A stretch of DNA of 64,000 bases, taken from the NCBI RefSeq assembly GCF_006385685.1, contig NZ_VFRP01000014.1, forward strand, positions 1 to 64,000, written 5' to 3'. A model generated the notes under the pieces. It was not told the DNA's origin, ran no database searches, and was given only the letters and a program-made list of their open reading frames with translations. Positions 16,472 through 26,046 of the stretch are shown in pieces. The DNA comes from Amaricoccus solimangrovi (GTDB lineage Bacteria; Pseudomonadota; Alphaproteobacteria; Rhodobacterales; Rhodobacteraceae). The translations under genes were made by a program, and so were the position numbers. Numbering within the stretch: the stretch's first letter is position 1; every line of letters starts with the position of its first letter.

Positions 16472-17653
16472 CTATTCGAACGGCGCCTCGAGGTTTTCCA
16501 GCATCTCCTCGGCGGAGATCTCGCCGGTCAGCGCGAGCTGCATCTGCGTCTGCCACTCGGTGTTCACGAAATTGGCCGTCGCGGATGTCTGCGGCAGCAC
16601 ATGGGCGAAGGGCAGCGAGGCGAGCGTCGCGTCGACGAAGCGCTTTTCGTGGCCGGTCCAGTTCTCCGAGCCGGACTTGGTCACCGGAAGCTGGTTGGTC
16701 GCCTTGACGAATTCGTTGTTGTTCTCGGGCTCCGCGAGGAAGGAGATCCACTTCCAGGCTGCGTCCTTGTCCTCGGCGCCCGCGAAGATCGCGAGCGACT
16801 CGTCGCCGTAGGAGGTCCACTGGCCGCCGCCGCAGGAGGGCACCGGGACCGCCGAGACCTTGTCGCCGAGCGCAGCGACGAGGTCGTTGGACGAGCCGAT
16901 GTGGTGGATCGTCATCGCGGTCTTGCCGGACTTGAAGGCGCCGATGATCTCCTGGAAGCCGTCGTTCGGGGCAGAGGGCGGGATCGACTTGTCCTCGCGG
17001 AACATGTCGACGATCATCTGCGTGCCCGCGATCGCGCCCGGCGTCGCGAGCCTGCCCGGAGCGAGCTCGGCGCCGGAGGCGAGCGCGAAGGCGCCCCACT
17101 GGTCCCAGCCGCCCTTGCCGCCCCGGAAGCCGAAGCCGTAGGTGTCGCCGGTGGTGAGCGTCTTCGCCGCCGCGCGCAGGTCCTCGCAGGTCTTCGGCGG
17201 CTCGAGCCCCGCCGCCTGGAACAGGTCGGGCCGGTAGTAGAGGTAGAGCACGACGTACTGGATCGGCAGGTAATACCGCTGCCCGTCCGGCCCGGCATTG
17301 AGCTCCAGCAGGTTGTCGAGCAGGTTCGCCTTGCCGTCCCAGGCGTCGATCCGGTCGCCGATCGGCTCGAGCGCGCCCATCTCGACGAGCCGGGGCTGGG
17401 CGAAGAGCTTCACCATCGCCGCGTCCGGCGCGCCGCCGCCGACCAGCGCGGTGTAGAGCTGGTCGTAGTAGCTGTTCCAGGGGATGTTCTCGGCCTCGAT
17501 CTCGATGCCGGGGTTCGCGGCCTCGAACTTGTCGACGAGCCCCTGCATCGGGTTCTCGGGATTGTCGAAATGGTACCAGAACCGGACCGTCTGCGCGTTG
17601 GCGGCGGTCAGGCCGAGCGCGAGCGCGCAGGCGGTGGCGAGCAGGCGGGTCAT
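16472..17653 (-). CDS. CUT1 sugar ABC transporter substrate-binding protein
   Basis: This 393-residue extracellular solute-binding protein (family 1) has a Sec signal (MTRLLATACALALGLTAANA). The mature start is QTVRFWYHFDNPENPM, typical of binding proteins for disaccharides, glycerol-phosphate or similar sugars. GGGAPDAAMVKLF and YYRPDLFQAAGLEPPKT are family-typical positions. Its start overlaps the esterase stop by ATGA. The co-encoded esterase suggests that acylated sugars could be among the imported substrates, but the ligand cannot be predicted. Confidence 0.9.
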   Translation of the reverse strand: MTRLLATACALALGLTAANAQTVRFWYHFDNPENPMQGLVDKFEAANPGIEIEAENIPWNSYYDQLYTALVGGGAPDAAMVKLFAQPRLVEMGALEPIGDRIDAWDGKANLLDNLLELNAGPDGQRYYLPIQYVVLYLYYRPDLFQAAGLEPPKTCEDLRAAAKTLTTGDTYGFGFRGGKGGWDQWGAFALASGAELAPGRLATPGAIAGTQMIVDMFREDKSIPPSAPNDGFQEIIGAFKSGKTAMTIHHIGSSNDLVAALGDKVSAVPVPSCGGGQWTSYGDESLAIFAGAEDKDAAWKWISFLAEPENNNEFVKATNQLPVTKSGSENWTGHEKRFVDATLASLPFAHVLPQTSATANFVNTEWQTQMQLALTGEISAEEMLENLEAPFE

Positions 17654-18624
17654 GGGTTTCCTCCAGCTGTTGTTGGTTCTTGTGTCGTTTTCCGGATGAA
17701 GGCGGCGGCGGCGGCGAGCGCGTCGCGCGCCTGGGGCAGGTCGCGGCTCATCTGCAGGAAGCCGTGGGTGACGCCCGGCACGACCACGGGCTCGACGCCG
17801 AGCCGTTCGGCGAGCACGAGCGTGTCGCTCAGCAGCGGATCGACCCCGGCCGCGAGCAGGAAGACCGGCGGCAGCGCCGCGAGCGCCGGAGCCGCCGCCC
17901 GCGCGGGCGCGGCGAGCGGGGTCGCGCGGGCTTCGGGGTCGGGAAGATACCAGTTCCAGTAGCGCCGCATCTTGTCGCGGGTGAGACCCGGGCCGTCCCG
18001 GAAGGCGCGATAGGACGGGCTTTCGAAATCCGCGTCGAAGACGCCGTAGAACAGCGCCGCCGCCTCGGCCGGAACCGGCCGCCCGTCGGCGATCTCGGAG
18101 AGCAGCGCGGCGAGCGCGAGATTGGCGCCGGCGGAATCCCCCGCGACGACGGTTCCGCCCGGCGCGAGCCCCGCCGCGCGGGCGAGGCCGGGCGCGGCCC
18201 GCAGCGTCGCGATCGTGTCATGGAGCCCGGCCGGGAACGGGTGCTCGGGCGCGAGCCGATAGTCCGGCAGCAGCGCCGGCAACCCCGTTTCGAGCGCCAG
18301 AACCCGCGCGCAGCGGTCATGCGACGCCGGCGAGCCGAAGGCGAAGCCGCCGCCGTGGACGTAGACGAGAAGCCCCGGCCGCGCCGTCTCTGGTACGATC
18401 AGGCGCGCGGTGACCGCGGGCGTGCCGAGCTCGGGATCGGCCGGGATCTCCAGATCCTCGGCGCGCGCCATCTCGAGCAGGTCGCGGTTCCACCAGCCAT
18501 CGCGGCGCGCGGCGAGCGCGCGGCCCTCGGAGGGCGGCAGCAGCGTGGGATCGCCGGTCGCGGCGTCCGCCTCGGCCTGGAGGGCGACCAGCTCGGGCAG
18601 GAGTTCGGCGGAAAAGGCGGTCAC
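17650..18624 (-). CDS. Alpha/beta hydrolase, acetyl-esterase (HSL) family
   Basis: This 324-residue enzyme of the hormone-sensitive-lipase/Aes group hydrolyses short-chain acyl esters. The oxyanion motif is YVHGGGFAFG, the nucleophile Ser is in GDSAGANLAL, the Asp is in AGVDPLLSD and the His is in VTHGFLQ. There is no signal peptide, so it acts in the cytoplasm. It is translationally coupled both to GntR and to the sugar-binding protein. I infer removal of acyl groups from sugars after import. Confidence 0.87.
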   Translation of the reverse strand: MTAFSAELLPELVALQAEADAATGDPTLLPPSEGRALAARRDGWWNRDLLEMARAEDLEIPADPELGTPAVTARLIVPETARPGLLVYVHGGGFAFGSPASHDRCARVLALETGLPALLPDYRLAPEHPFPAGLHDTIATLRAAPGLARAAGLAPGGTVVAGDSAGANLALAALLSEIADGRPVPAEAAALFYGVFDADFESPSYRAFRDGPGLTRDKMRRYWNWYLPDPEARATPLAAPARAAAPALAALPPVFLLAAGVDPLLSDTLVLAERLGVEPVVVPGVTHGFLQMSRDLPQARDALAAAAAFIRKTTQEPTTAGGNP

Positions 18625-19292
18625 GGGGCGGCTCCCTCGAAAACGTCGGGCCCGAAGTCGACGATGGTGGCGATGTGGTGGAAAAGCGCCCGCTCCGCGC
18701 CCGCCGCGTCGCCCGCCTCGATCAGATCGACGATCGGGCCGTGGCGCGCCGCGGTGCGCGCGAGGTCGCGGCGCGCGCCGCCGCGCGAGATCTTGAAGCG
18801 GTGGTTGTGGATCAGGCAGCGGTGCAGGATCGGCTCCAGCGCGGCGAGGCCCGCCTCCGCGAAGATCCGCTCGTGGAAGTCCCGGTCGATCGCGGCGAGC
18901 TCCAGCTCGTCACCCGCCTCGGCGGCGGCGAACATGCCCGCCACCCGCGCGCGCAGATCCCCGATGAGCCGCGCCGGGGGCGCGCCCGCGACGGCGCGGA
19001 TCCCGCGGCATTCGATCTGCTGGCGGATGCGGAACATCTCGACCGCCTCCTCCGCCGTGCAGCTCGAGACCTGGGTGCCGCGGTAGCCGAGCCGGCGCAC
19101 CAGCCCCTCGTCCTGCAACCCGAGCAGCGCCTCGCGCACCCGGCCCTGGCTGCAGCCGAAACGGGCGGCGAGTTGCAGTTCGGTCAGCGTCTCGCCGGGC
19201 GCGAGTTCGCCGAGCATGATCTCCCGCTTCAGCGTCGGCATCACCGCGTCGCGCGATGCGGCCCTCGTTTCGCTTGTCGCCGCGCGGGTCAT
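18621..19292 (-). CDS. GntR family regulator with FCD domain
   Basis: This 223-residue repressor has a winged HTH (about residues 14-75, LQLAARFGCSQGRVREAL) and an FCD effector domain. The metal/ligand residues are D136, H140, H184 and H205/H206, as in FadR-subfamily proteins that sense sugar acids or keto acids. It is the first gene of its operon. The 88-bp gap to the divergent ATPase holds a perfect 16-bp palindrome, so it probably controls both directions. Confidence 0.88.
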   Translation of the reverse strand: MTRAATSETRAASRDAVMPTLKREIMLGELAPGETLTELQLAARFGCSQGRVREALLGLQDEGLVRRLGYRGTQVSSCTAEEAVEMFRIRQQIECRGIRAVAGAPPARLIGDLRARVAGMFAAAEAGDELELAAIDRDFHERIFAEAGLAALEPILHRCLIHNHRFKISRGGARRDLARTAARHGPIVDLIEAGDAAGAERALFHHIATIVDFGPDVFEGAAP

Positions 19293-19324
19293 GGGGCGGA
19301 ATTCCCTCTTGCGTCAAATTATCG

Positions 19325-19340
19325 TTATCAATATTGATAA
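19325..19340. promoter_or_regulatory. Perfect 16-bp palindrome, probable GntR operator
   Basis: TTATCAATATTGATAA is a perfect inverted repeat in a short AT-rich island (19310-19345) between the divergent gntR-type and ATPase genes. FadR-type regulators bind short palindromes in such positions. It is the only AT-rich symmetric element in the gap. Confidence 0.65.
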
Positions 19341-19380
19341 TATACAGGCTGTCAAGGCCGTCCGCGGGGGGGAGACACAG

Positions 19381-20454
<1,074 letters not shown>

Positions 20455-20463
20455 GCGCCGGCG

Positions 20464-21228
20464 TCAGATGCTCGCGGTGATCCCGCCGTCGACGTGGAGC
20501 GTGTGGCCGTTGACGAAGGACGAGGCGTCGGAGGCGAGGAAGACCGCGGCGCCGATCAGCTCGCGCGTCTCGCCCCAGCGCCCGGCCGGGGTGCGGGCGG
20601 CGAGCCAGGTGGAGAACTCCGGATTCTCGACCAGCGCCCGGTTGAGCGGCGTGCGGAAATAGCCCGGCGCGATCGCGTTGACCTGCAGCCCGTGCCGCGC
20701 CCAGTCGGTCGCCATGCCGCGCGTGAGGTTGCGCACCGCGCCCTTGGTGGCGGTATAGGGGGCGATGCCGGGGCGGGCGAGTTCGCTCTGCACCGAGGCG
20801 ATGTTGATGATCTTGCCGCGCCCGCGCGCGATCATGCCCCGCGCCACCGCCTGGCCGACGTAGAACAGGCTCGAGACGTTGGTTTCCATCAGCGCCCGCC
20901 AGCGCTCGATCGGGAAATCCTCGAGCGGGGCGCGGAACTGGATGCCGGCGTTGTTGACGAGGATCTCGACCGGCCCCCCGGCCTCAAGCGCCGCGACCGC
21001 CGCGGCGACCGCGTCCGGGTCGGTCACGTCGAAGGCCGCGGTCTCGACCGCGTGGCCCGCCTCGGCGAGCGTCGCCGCGGCCGCTTCGAGCCGCCCGGCG
21101 TCGCGCCCGTTCAGGATCACCCGCGCGCCATGGGCGGCGAGTCCTTCCGCCAGCGCGAGGCCGATGCCCTGGCCCGAGCCGGTGACGAGCGCGCGGCGGC
21201 CCGCGAGGTCGAACAGCGGGAAGCTCAC
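20464..21228 (-). CDS. Gluconate 5-dehydrogenase-like SDR
   Basis: This 254-residue SDR interconverts gluconate and 5-ketogluconate in related IdnO/Ga5DH proteins. The start PLFDLAGRRALVTGSGQGIG is characteristic. NNAGIQFR, the catalytic ASVQSE Ser and YTATKG (Tyr, Lys) are present, and the C-terminus HTLHVDGG is normal. Its ATG overlaps the gluconokinase stop (ATGA), which supports a joint role: 5-ketogluconate is reduced to gluconate, then phosphorylated. Confidence 0.85.
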   Translation of the reverse strand: MSFPLFDLAGRRALVTGSGQGIGLALAEGLAAHGARVILNGRDAGRLEAAAATLAEAGHAVETAAFDVTDPDAVAAAVAALEAGGPVEILVNNAGIQFRAPLEDFPIERWRALMETNVSSLFYVGQAVARGMIARGRGKIINIASVQSELARPGIAPYTATKGAVRNLTRGMATDWARHGLQVNAIAPGYFRTPLNRALVENPEFSTWLAARTPAGRWGETRELIGAAVFLASDASSFVNGHTLHVDGGITASI

Positions 21229-21782
21229 GGCGCCACCCGTTCGGCGAGCGCCGCCAGCGCCGCGTCGATGATCTCGGGCAGGGCCGCTTCGATATCGATG
21301 CTCACCACGCCCGGCTCGCCGCGCGGGTCCTCGAGCGTCGCGAGCTGGCTCGCGAGCAGCTCCGGCGGCATGAAATGCCCCTCCCGCGCGCCCATCCGCC
21401 GCGCGAGCAGCGCCTCCGAGCCCGAGAGGAACACGAAGCGGACATCCCGCCCGGCGCCTTGGCGGATCAGGTCGCGATAGGCGCGACGCAGCGCCGAGCA
21501 GGAGACGACGATCTCCGCCCCCGGCTCCTCCGCGATCCGCGCGGCGATGGCGCGGAGCCAGGGCCAGCGGTCCTCGTCGGTGAGCGGCGTTCCGGCCGCC
21601 ATCTTCGCCACGTTCGCCGCCGGATGCAGCGCGTCGCCCTCGACGAAACCCGCGCCGAGCCGCGCGGCGATCCCCTCGCCGACCGAGGTCTTGCCGCAGC
21701 CGCAGACCCCCATCACCACGATGGCGCGCCGTTCAGACACGGGCTCAGTCAGGGGCTCAGCCATGGGCGAGCTCGAAGACAT
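21225..21782 (-). CDS. Gluconokinase
   Basis: This 185-residue shikimate-kinase-like P-loop enzyme makes 6-phosphogluconate from gluconate and ATP. Walker A is GVCGCGKTS, and EGDALHPAANVAKMAAGTPL and DRWPWL are diagnostic of GntK/IdnK. I keep the ATG at 21782 because GGGAGG lies 10 nt upstream; the ATG at 21764 is an alternative giving an 8-nt overlap. The chosen start overlaps the small-barrel gene by 26 nt. Its product would enter the Entner-Doudoroff or pentose-phosphate route. Confidence 0.9.
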   Translation of the reverse strand: MSSSSPMAEPLTEPVSERRAIVVMGVCGCGKTSVGEGIAARLGAGFVEGDALHPAANVAKMAAGTPLTDEDRWPWLRAIAARIAEEPGAEIVVSCSALRRAYRDLIRQGAGRDVRFVFLSGSEALLARRMGAREGHFMPPELLASQLATLEDPRGEPGVVSIDIEAALPEIIDAALAALAERVAP

Positions 21783-22080
21783 GGTGCCGCACCCTCCCGT
21801 CGAACATCGCGAGCAGGCCCTTCGTCACCTCGCGGCTCTCGTGGCGCACGTCCGAGTCGAGCGCGGCCCGGAGCGCGTCCATGTCGTCGAATGCCATCGA
21901 GAGCGCCAGCGCCACCTCGGGCATCCCCGCGTCCCGCTCCCGCTCGCGCAGCACCCGCACCTCGCGCGCGCCGGGAAAGCGCCGCCAGAGCGGCAGCAGG
22001 TCGCGCGCGATGTAGGCGTCGAAATCGGCCTCGCGGCCGGGGTGGATCGCGCCTTCGAACAGCGCCTGTCGGACGATCAT
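21757..22080 (-). CDS. Small dimeric alpha/beta-barrel-like protein
   Basis: This 107-residue cytoplasmic protein has the length and beta-alpha-beta pattern of EthD/Dabb-type dimeric barrels (MIVRQALFEGAIHPG, an Arg-rich helix, then ALALSMAFDDMDAL and HHVFELAHG). I do not recognise a specific function. It lies between a hydroxyacid reductase gene (12-bp gap) and gluconokinase, so it probably serves the sugar-acid pathway, perhaps as a mutarotase- or isomerase-like accessory. A GAGGAA site precedes its ATG. Confidence 0.6.
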   Translation of the reverse strand: MIVRQALFEGAIHPGREADFDAYIARDLLPLWRRFPGAREVRVLRERERDAGMPEVALALSMAFDDMDALRAALDSDVRHESREVTKGLLAMFDGRVRHHVFELAHG

Positions 22081-22092
22081 GGGCCGGGTTCC

Positions 22093-23028
22093 TCAGTTGA
22101 CGAGCGAAGGCGGGCGCTCGCCCGCGAGATGGGCGGCGAGATTGGCGAGCACCAGTTCGCCCATCGCGATCCGGGTCTCCAGCGTGGCGCTCGCCTGATG
22201 CGGCATCAGCACGCTGTTCGGCAGGTTCAGGAATTCCGTCCGGATCGCGGGCTCGTTCTCGAAGACGTCGAGCCCGGCCCCCGCGATGCCGCCGCGCGAG
22301 AGCGCCGCGATCAGCGCGGGCTCGTCGACGACGCTGCCCCGCGCGATGTTGACGAGCAGCCCCGCGGGCCCGAGCGCCTCGAGCACGTCGGCGCCGACGA
22401 CCCCCCGCGTCTCCGCCGTCGCCGCGACGCAGACGGCGAGCACGTCGCTGTCGGCGGCGAGCGCGACCGGATCGGGCAGGGCGGTCCAGCCCGGCGCCTC
22501 GACCGGGCGGCGGTTCCAGTAGCGGACCTTCATCCCGAAGGCCTCGGCGCGCTGCCCGAGCGCGCGGCCGATCTGGCCGAGGCCGAGGATGCCGAGCCTG
22601 CGCCCGCGCGGGCTCGCGCCGAGCGGGAAGGGCTCGCCCGCCGCCCAGCGGCCGGCGCGCAGATAGGCGTCGCCCTCGACCACGCGGCGCATGAGCGCGA
22701 GCATCAGCGCCATGCCGAGGTCGGCCACGTCGTCGGTCAGCGTGCCGGGCGTGGTGGTCACGTCGATGCCCCGCGACCGGGCGAAGCCGAGGTCGACGCG
22801 GTCGGTGCCCACCCCGTTGATCGCGATGATCCCGAGTTCGGGCATCGCCTCGATCCAGTCGTTGCCGAAGCCGGAGCCGCCGCCGGTGACGACGCAGCGG
22901 ATCCGGGGCCGCGCGGCCCGCGCGGCCTCCTCCTCGGCGAAGAAGCGGTGCACGGTGAAGCGCGCGTCGAGTTCCGCCTCGATCCCGGGCAGCATCGGCT
23001 CGACGAGCAGGAGTTCGGGTCTGGTCAT
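22093..23028 (-). CDS. Glyoxylate/hydroxypyruvate reductase-like 2-hydroxyacid dehydrogenase
   Basis: This 311-residue NADPH/NADH-dependent reductase is of the GhrB/2-ketogluconate-reductase type. GLGQIGR is the cofactor motif. The catalytic Arg is in NIARGS, the Glu in FENEP and the His in MPHQASAT. INGVGTDRVD is the substrate loop. Next to gluconate 5-dehydrogenase and gluconokinase, reduction of 2-ketogluconate to gluconate is the most attractive reading. Its ATG is 4 bp after the ATPase gene stop. Confidence 0.85.
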   Translation of the reverse strand: MTRPELLLVEPMLPGIEAELDARFTVHRFFAEEEAARAARPRIRCVVTGGGSGFGNDWIEAMPELGIIAINGVGTDRVDLGFARSRGIDVTTTPGTLTDDVADLGMALMLALMRRVVEGDAYLRAGRWAAGEPFPLGASPRGRRLGILGLGQIGRALGQRAEAFGMKVRYWNRRPVEAPGWTALPDPVALAADSDVLAVCVAATAETRGVVGADVLEALGPAGLLVNIARGSVVDEPALIAALSRGGIAGAGLDVFENEPAIRTEFLNLPNSVLMPHQASATLETRIAMGELVLANLAAHLAGERPPSLVN

Positions 23029-23032
23029 GGCC

Positions 23033-23788
23033 TCAGTGGATCTGCTGGAGGAAGGCGCGGGTCCGCTCGTGGCGGGGCGCGTCGAAGAAGGTGTCGGGCG
23101 CGGCCTCCTCGATGATCTGGCCCTGGTCCATGAAGATCACCCGGTCCGCCACCGCGCGGGCGAAGCCCATCTCGTGCGTGACGCAGATCATCGTCATCCC
23201 CTCGCCCGCGAGGTCGATCATCGTGTCGAGCACCTCCTTGACCATCTCCGGGTCGAGCGCCGAGGTCGGCTCGTCGAACAGCATGATGCGCGGGTTCATG
23301 CAGAGCGCGCGCGCGATCGCCACGCGCTGCTGTTGACCGCCCGAGAGCTGGGCGGGGTACTTGTCCGCCTGCTCCGGGATGCGCACGCGCTCGAGATACC
23401 TGCGCGCGGTCGCCTCCGCCTCCGCGCGCGGCGTCCCCCGGACCTTCATCGGCGCCAGCACGCAGTTCTGCAGGATCGTGAGGTGCGGAAAGAGGTTGAA
23501 CTGCTGGAACACCATGCCGACGTCGCGGCGCACCTCGTCGACGTTGTGGCCGCCCGCGGTGAGCTCGATCCCGTCGACCACGATCTGGCCCTCCTGCACC
23601 GCCTCGAGCTGGTTGATCGCGCGGATGAGCGTCGACTTGCCCGAGCCGGAGGGGCCGCAGATCACGATCCGCTCCCCCCGCCGCACCTCGAGGTTCACGT
23701 CCCGAAGCGCGTGGTAGCCGCCGTACCACTTGTTGATCCCGGCCATCCGGATGGCGATCTCGTCGGCCGGGGTGGGGGTCGCGCTCAT
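23033..23788 (-). CDS. Polar-amino-acid-type ABC transporter ATPase
   Basis: This 251-residue GlnQ/HisP-family ATPase has Walker [10 protein letters not shown], signature LSGGQQQRV, Walker [15 protein letters not shown] and VTHEMGFAR, with the typical [10 protein letters not shown]-loop. An in-frame extension to 23845 covers the binding-protein tail; the ATG at 23788 with AGGAG 8 nt upstream is the start. It serves the permeases at 24618-25274 and 25286-25954. It is unusual to find this class tied to sugar-acid enzymes. Confidence 0.9.
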   Translation of the reverse strand: MSATPTPADEIAIRMAGINKWYGGYHALRDVNLEVRRGERIVICGPSGSGKSTLIRAINQLEAVQEGQIVVDGIELTAGGHNVDEVRRDVGMVFQQFNLFPHLTILQNCVLAPMKVRGTPRAEAEATARRYLERVRIPEQADKYPAQLSGGQQQRVAIARALCMNPRIMLFDEPTSALDPEMVKEVLDTMIDLAGEGMTMICVTHEMGFARAVADRVIFMDQGQIIEEAAPDTFFDAPRHERTRAFLQQIH

Positions 23789-23799
23789 GGGCTCGCTCC

Positions 23800-24588
23800 T
23801 CAGTTCGTGGCCGAGACGAAATCGGGGAGCGGCGAGCCGAGCCACTTCTCGTGGATCTCGTTGAGCTTGCCGTCGGCCTTGATCTTCTCGAGGAAGGCGT
23901 TGATCTCGGCGAGCAGCGCGTCCGATCCCGGCGGGACCGCGATCCCCTGCTTCTGCTGGCTGAGGTCGAACTTCACGTCGAACCGGCCGGGCGCGACCTG
24001 CTCGATCTGGTTGATGATGATGTTCGAGACGCCGATCGCCTCGACCTGGCCCGAGAGCAGCGCCTGCACCGCGCTCGCGTCGTCGTCGAAGCGCTGGATC
24101 GTGGCGCCGTCGGGCGCGACGGCGGTGACGGCGCTGTCCTGCGTGCTGGCGCGGGTGACGCCGATCGTGTGGCCGGCGAGCTTTTCGGGCGCCGAGAGGT
24201 CCACGTCCGTGAGCCCGTAGACCGCGATCGCGATGCCGGCGTAGGGCTCGGAGAAGTCGACCCGCTCGGCGCGCTCGGGCGTGATGCCGAGCGAGGCGAC
24301 GAGCAGGTCGACCTGGCCGCTCAGGAGGTAGGGGATGCGGTTCGGCCCGGTCACGGGGACGATGTTGAGCGTGACGCCGAGATCGTCGGCGAGCAGCTTC
24401 GCCACGTCGGCGTCGTAGCCGTCGGGCTTGCCGCTCGCGTCCATGATGCCGAAGGGCGGGAAGTCGACCAGCATGCCGACGTTGACCGAGCCCTTCGACT
24501 TGATCTCGTCCGGGGTCGCGGCGGCGAGCGGCGCGGCGAGCGTCGCGGCCGTGAGAAGCGCGAGGGCGGCGCGGCGGGTGAATGTCAT
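23800..24588 (-). CDS. PAAT-family periplasmic substrate-binding protein
   Basis: This 262-residue family-3 binding protein has a signal peptide ([20 protein letters not shown], then LAAA) and the segments [28 protein letters not shown] and [11 protein letters not shown]. The binding-site Arg of amino-acid receptors (in [10 protein letters not shown]) is present, so a carboxylate-bearing ligand is expected. A sugar acid would meet this as well as an amino acid. The open frame upstream to 25020 is shadow of the permease gene. Confidence 0.88.
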   Translation of the reverse strand: MTFTRRAALALLTAATLAAPLAAATPDEIKSKGSVNVGMLVDFPPFGIMDASGKPDGYDADVAKLLADDLGVTLNIVPVTGPNRIPYLLSGQVDLLVASLGITPERAERVDFSEPYAGIAIAVYGLTDVDLSAPEKLAGHTIGVTRASTQDSAVTAVAPDGATIQRFDDDASAVQALLSGQVEAIGVSNIIINQIEQVAPGRFDVKFDLSQQKQGIAVPPGSDALLAEINAFLEKIKADGKLNEIHEKWLGSPLPDFVSATN

Positions 24589-24617
24589 CGGAGCGTTTCC
24601 TTGTCGGTTGTTGGTTT

Positions 24618-25274
24618 TCAGCGGGTGGTGGCCCGGGCGAACCGGGTCTCCATCCGGCGCGCCATCAGGGACAGCGGCCAGCAGAGGAGGAAGTAGAACG
24701 CGGCGACCGTGCCGAACACCGCGAAGGGGGCGAAGGTCGCGTTGTTGACGATCTGCCCGGTGCGGGTGAGCTCGGTGAAGCCGATGATCGAGGCGAGCGA
24801 GGTGCCCTTGATGAGCTGTACGAGGAAGCCCACGGTCGGCGCCACCGAGATCCGCGCCGCCTGCGGCAGGATGACCGAGGTCATCCGGTCGTAGTACCTG
24901 AGCCCGAGCGCGGTCGCGGCCTCGCGCTGGCCCGAGGGCACCGCCTCGATCGAGCCGCGCCAGATCTCGCCGAGGAACGCGCTCGCATGCAGCGTCAGCG
25001 CCAGCGAGGCGGCGAGCCACGGGTTGATCGCGAGGCCGAGGATGTTCATCCCGAAGAAGGCGAGGAAGAGCTGCATCAGCAGCGGCGTGCCCTGGAACAG
25101 CCGGATGAACAGCATCGCGAGCGTCCGGAGCCAGCGCGCATCCGCCGTGCGGGCGAGCGCGATCGCAAGGCCGCCGATCGCGCCGCCGGCGAAGGCGATG
25201 GCGGAGAGCGCGAGGGTCCAGCGGATCGCCTCGGCGATGAGCAGGATGTCGGAAAGGCCGAAGGGGCGGATCAT
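24618..25274 (-). CDS. PAAT-family ABC transporter permease
   Basis: This 218-residue HisM/GlnP-type permease has five predicted helices. The EAA-like loop [20 protein letters not shown] contacts the ATPase, and the N-terminal [14 protein letters not shown] motif is typical. GAGGAG precedes the ATG. The gene is 11 bp behind the second permease, with which it forms a heterodimer. Confidence 0.9.
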   Translation of the reverse strand: MIRPFGLSDILLIAEAIRWTLALSAIAFAGGAIGGLAIALARTADARWLRTLAMLFIRLFQGTPLLMQLFLAFFGMNILGLAINPWLAASLALTLHASAFLGEIWRGSIEAVPSGQREAATALGLRYYDRMTSVILPQAARISVAPTVGFLVQLIKGTSLASIIGFTELTRTGQIVNNATFAPFAVFGTVAAFYFLLCWPLSLMARRMETRFARATTR

Positions 25275-25285
25275 GCGCGGGCTCC

Positions 25286-25954
25286 TCAGCGGCTGAGCGG
25301 ATAGGTGAAGACGGCCCGCTCGATCGCCGCGAAGATCGCCGAGAAGCCGACGGCGAGCGCGAGATAGATCCCGGTCACGACGAGATAGACCTCGAAGCTC
25401 GCGAAGGTCTTCGACTGCAGGTCGTTGCCCGCCGCGGCGAGATCGGTGGCGGAGATCACCGAGACGACGCTCGAGGTCAGCATCAGGTAGATGAACTGGC
25501 TCGTCAGCGCCGGATAGACGGTCCTGAGCGCCGGCTTCATCACCACGTAGCGGAACACCTGGAGCCGGGAGAGGCCGAGCGCGGTGCCGGCCTCGATCTG
25601 GCCCCTGTGAATCGACTCGATCCCCGCGCGGATGATCTCGGTGCCGTAGGCGCCGAAGTTGACCACGAGCGCGAGCAGCGCGGCGCTGTTCGGGTCGAGC
25701 CGGACGCCGATCGTGGGCAGGCCGAAATAGAGGAAGAAGATCTGCACCAGGAAGGGCGTGTTGCGGATCGCCTCGACATAGGCGTCGACGAGCCAGCGCA
25801 GCGGCCGCGGCCCCGAGGTCTTGGCGAGCGCGCAGACGACCGAGACGACGAGTCCGATCGCCATCGCGGCGGCCGAGAGCTTCACCGTCATCCAGGCGCC
25901 GACGAGCAGCTGGTCCATCGCCGCGAAGACCGGCGCGAAGTTGAATGCGTACAT
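25286..25954 (-). CDS. PAAT-family ABC transporter permease
   Basis: This 222-residue permease is the first gene of the sugar-acid/transport operon. RNTPFLVQIFFLYFGLP and EAGTALGLSRLQVFRYVVM are the conserved family loops. AAGGAAG lies upstream of its ATG. The 92-bp gap before it holds an 18-bp palindrome that matches one in front of the adjacent LacI gene. Confidence 0.9.
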   Translation of the reverse strand: MYAFNFAPVFAAMDQLLVGAWMTVKLSAAAMAIGLVVSVVCALAKTSGPRPLRWLVDAYVEAIRNTPFLVQIFFLYFGLPTIGVRLDPNSAALLALVVNFGAYGTEIIRAGIESIHRGQIEAGTALGLSRLQVFRYVVMKPALRTVYPALTSQFIYLMLTSSVVSVISATDLAAAGNDLQSKTFASFEVYLVVTGIYLALAVGFSAIFAAIERAVFTYPLSR

Positions 25955-26011
25955 CGGAGCTTCCTTCTCCCGCCGATCCGTCTAACGCGGATCTTTCTTC
26001 CGATCGAGAAT

Positions 26012-26029
26012 CTTTAGATCGATCTAAAG
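26012..26029. promoter_or_regulatory. 18-bp LacI-type operator before transport operon
   Basis: CTTTAGATCGATCTAAAG is a perfect palindrome with the central CG usual for LacI-family sites. It sits 58 bp upstream of the first permease ATG. The core TTRGATCGATCTAA recurs at 27102-27115 before the LacI gene. Confidence 0.72.
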
Positions 26030-26046
26030 CGAATCACCGCCCCGAG

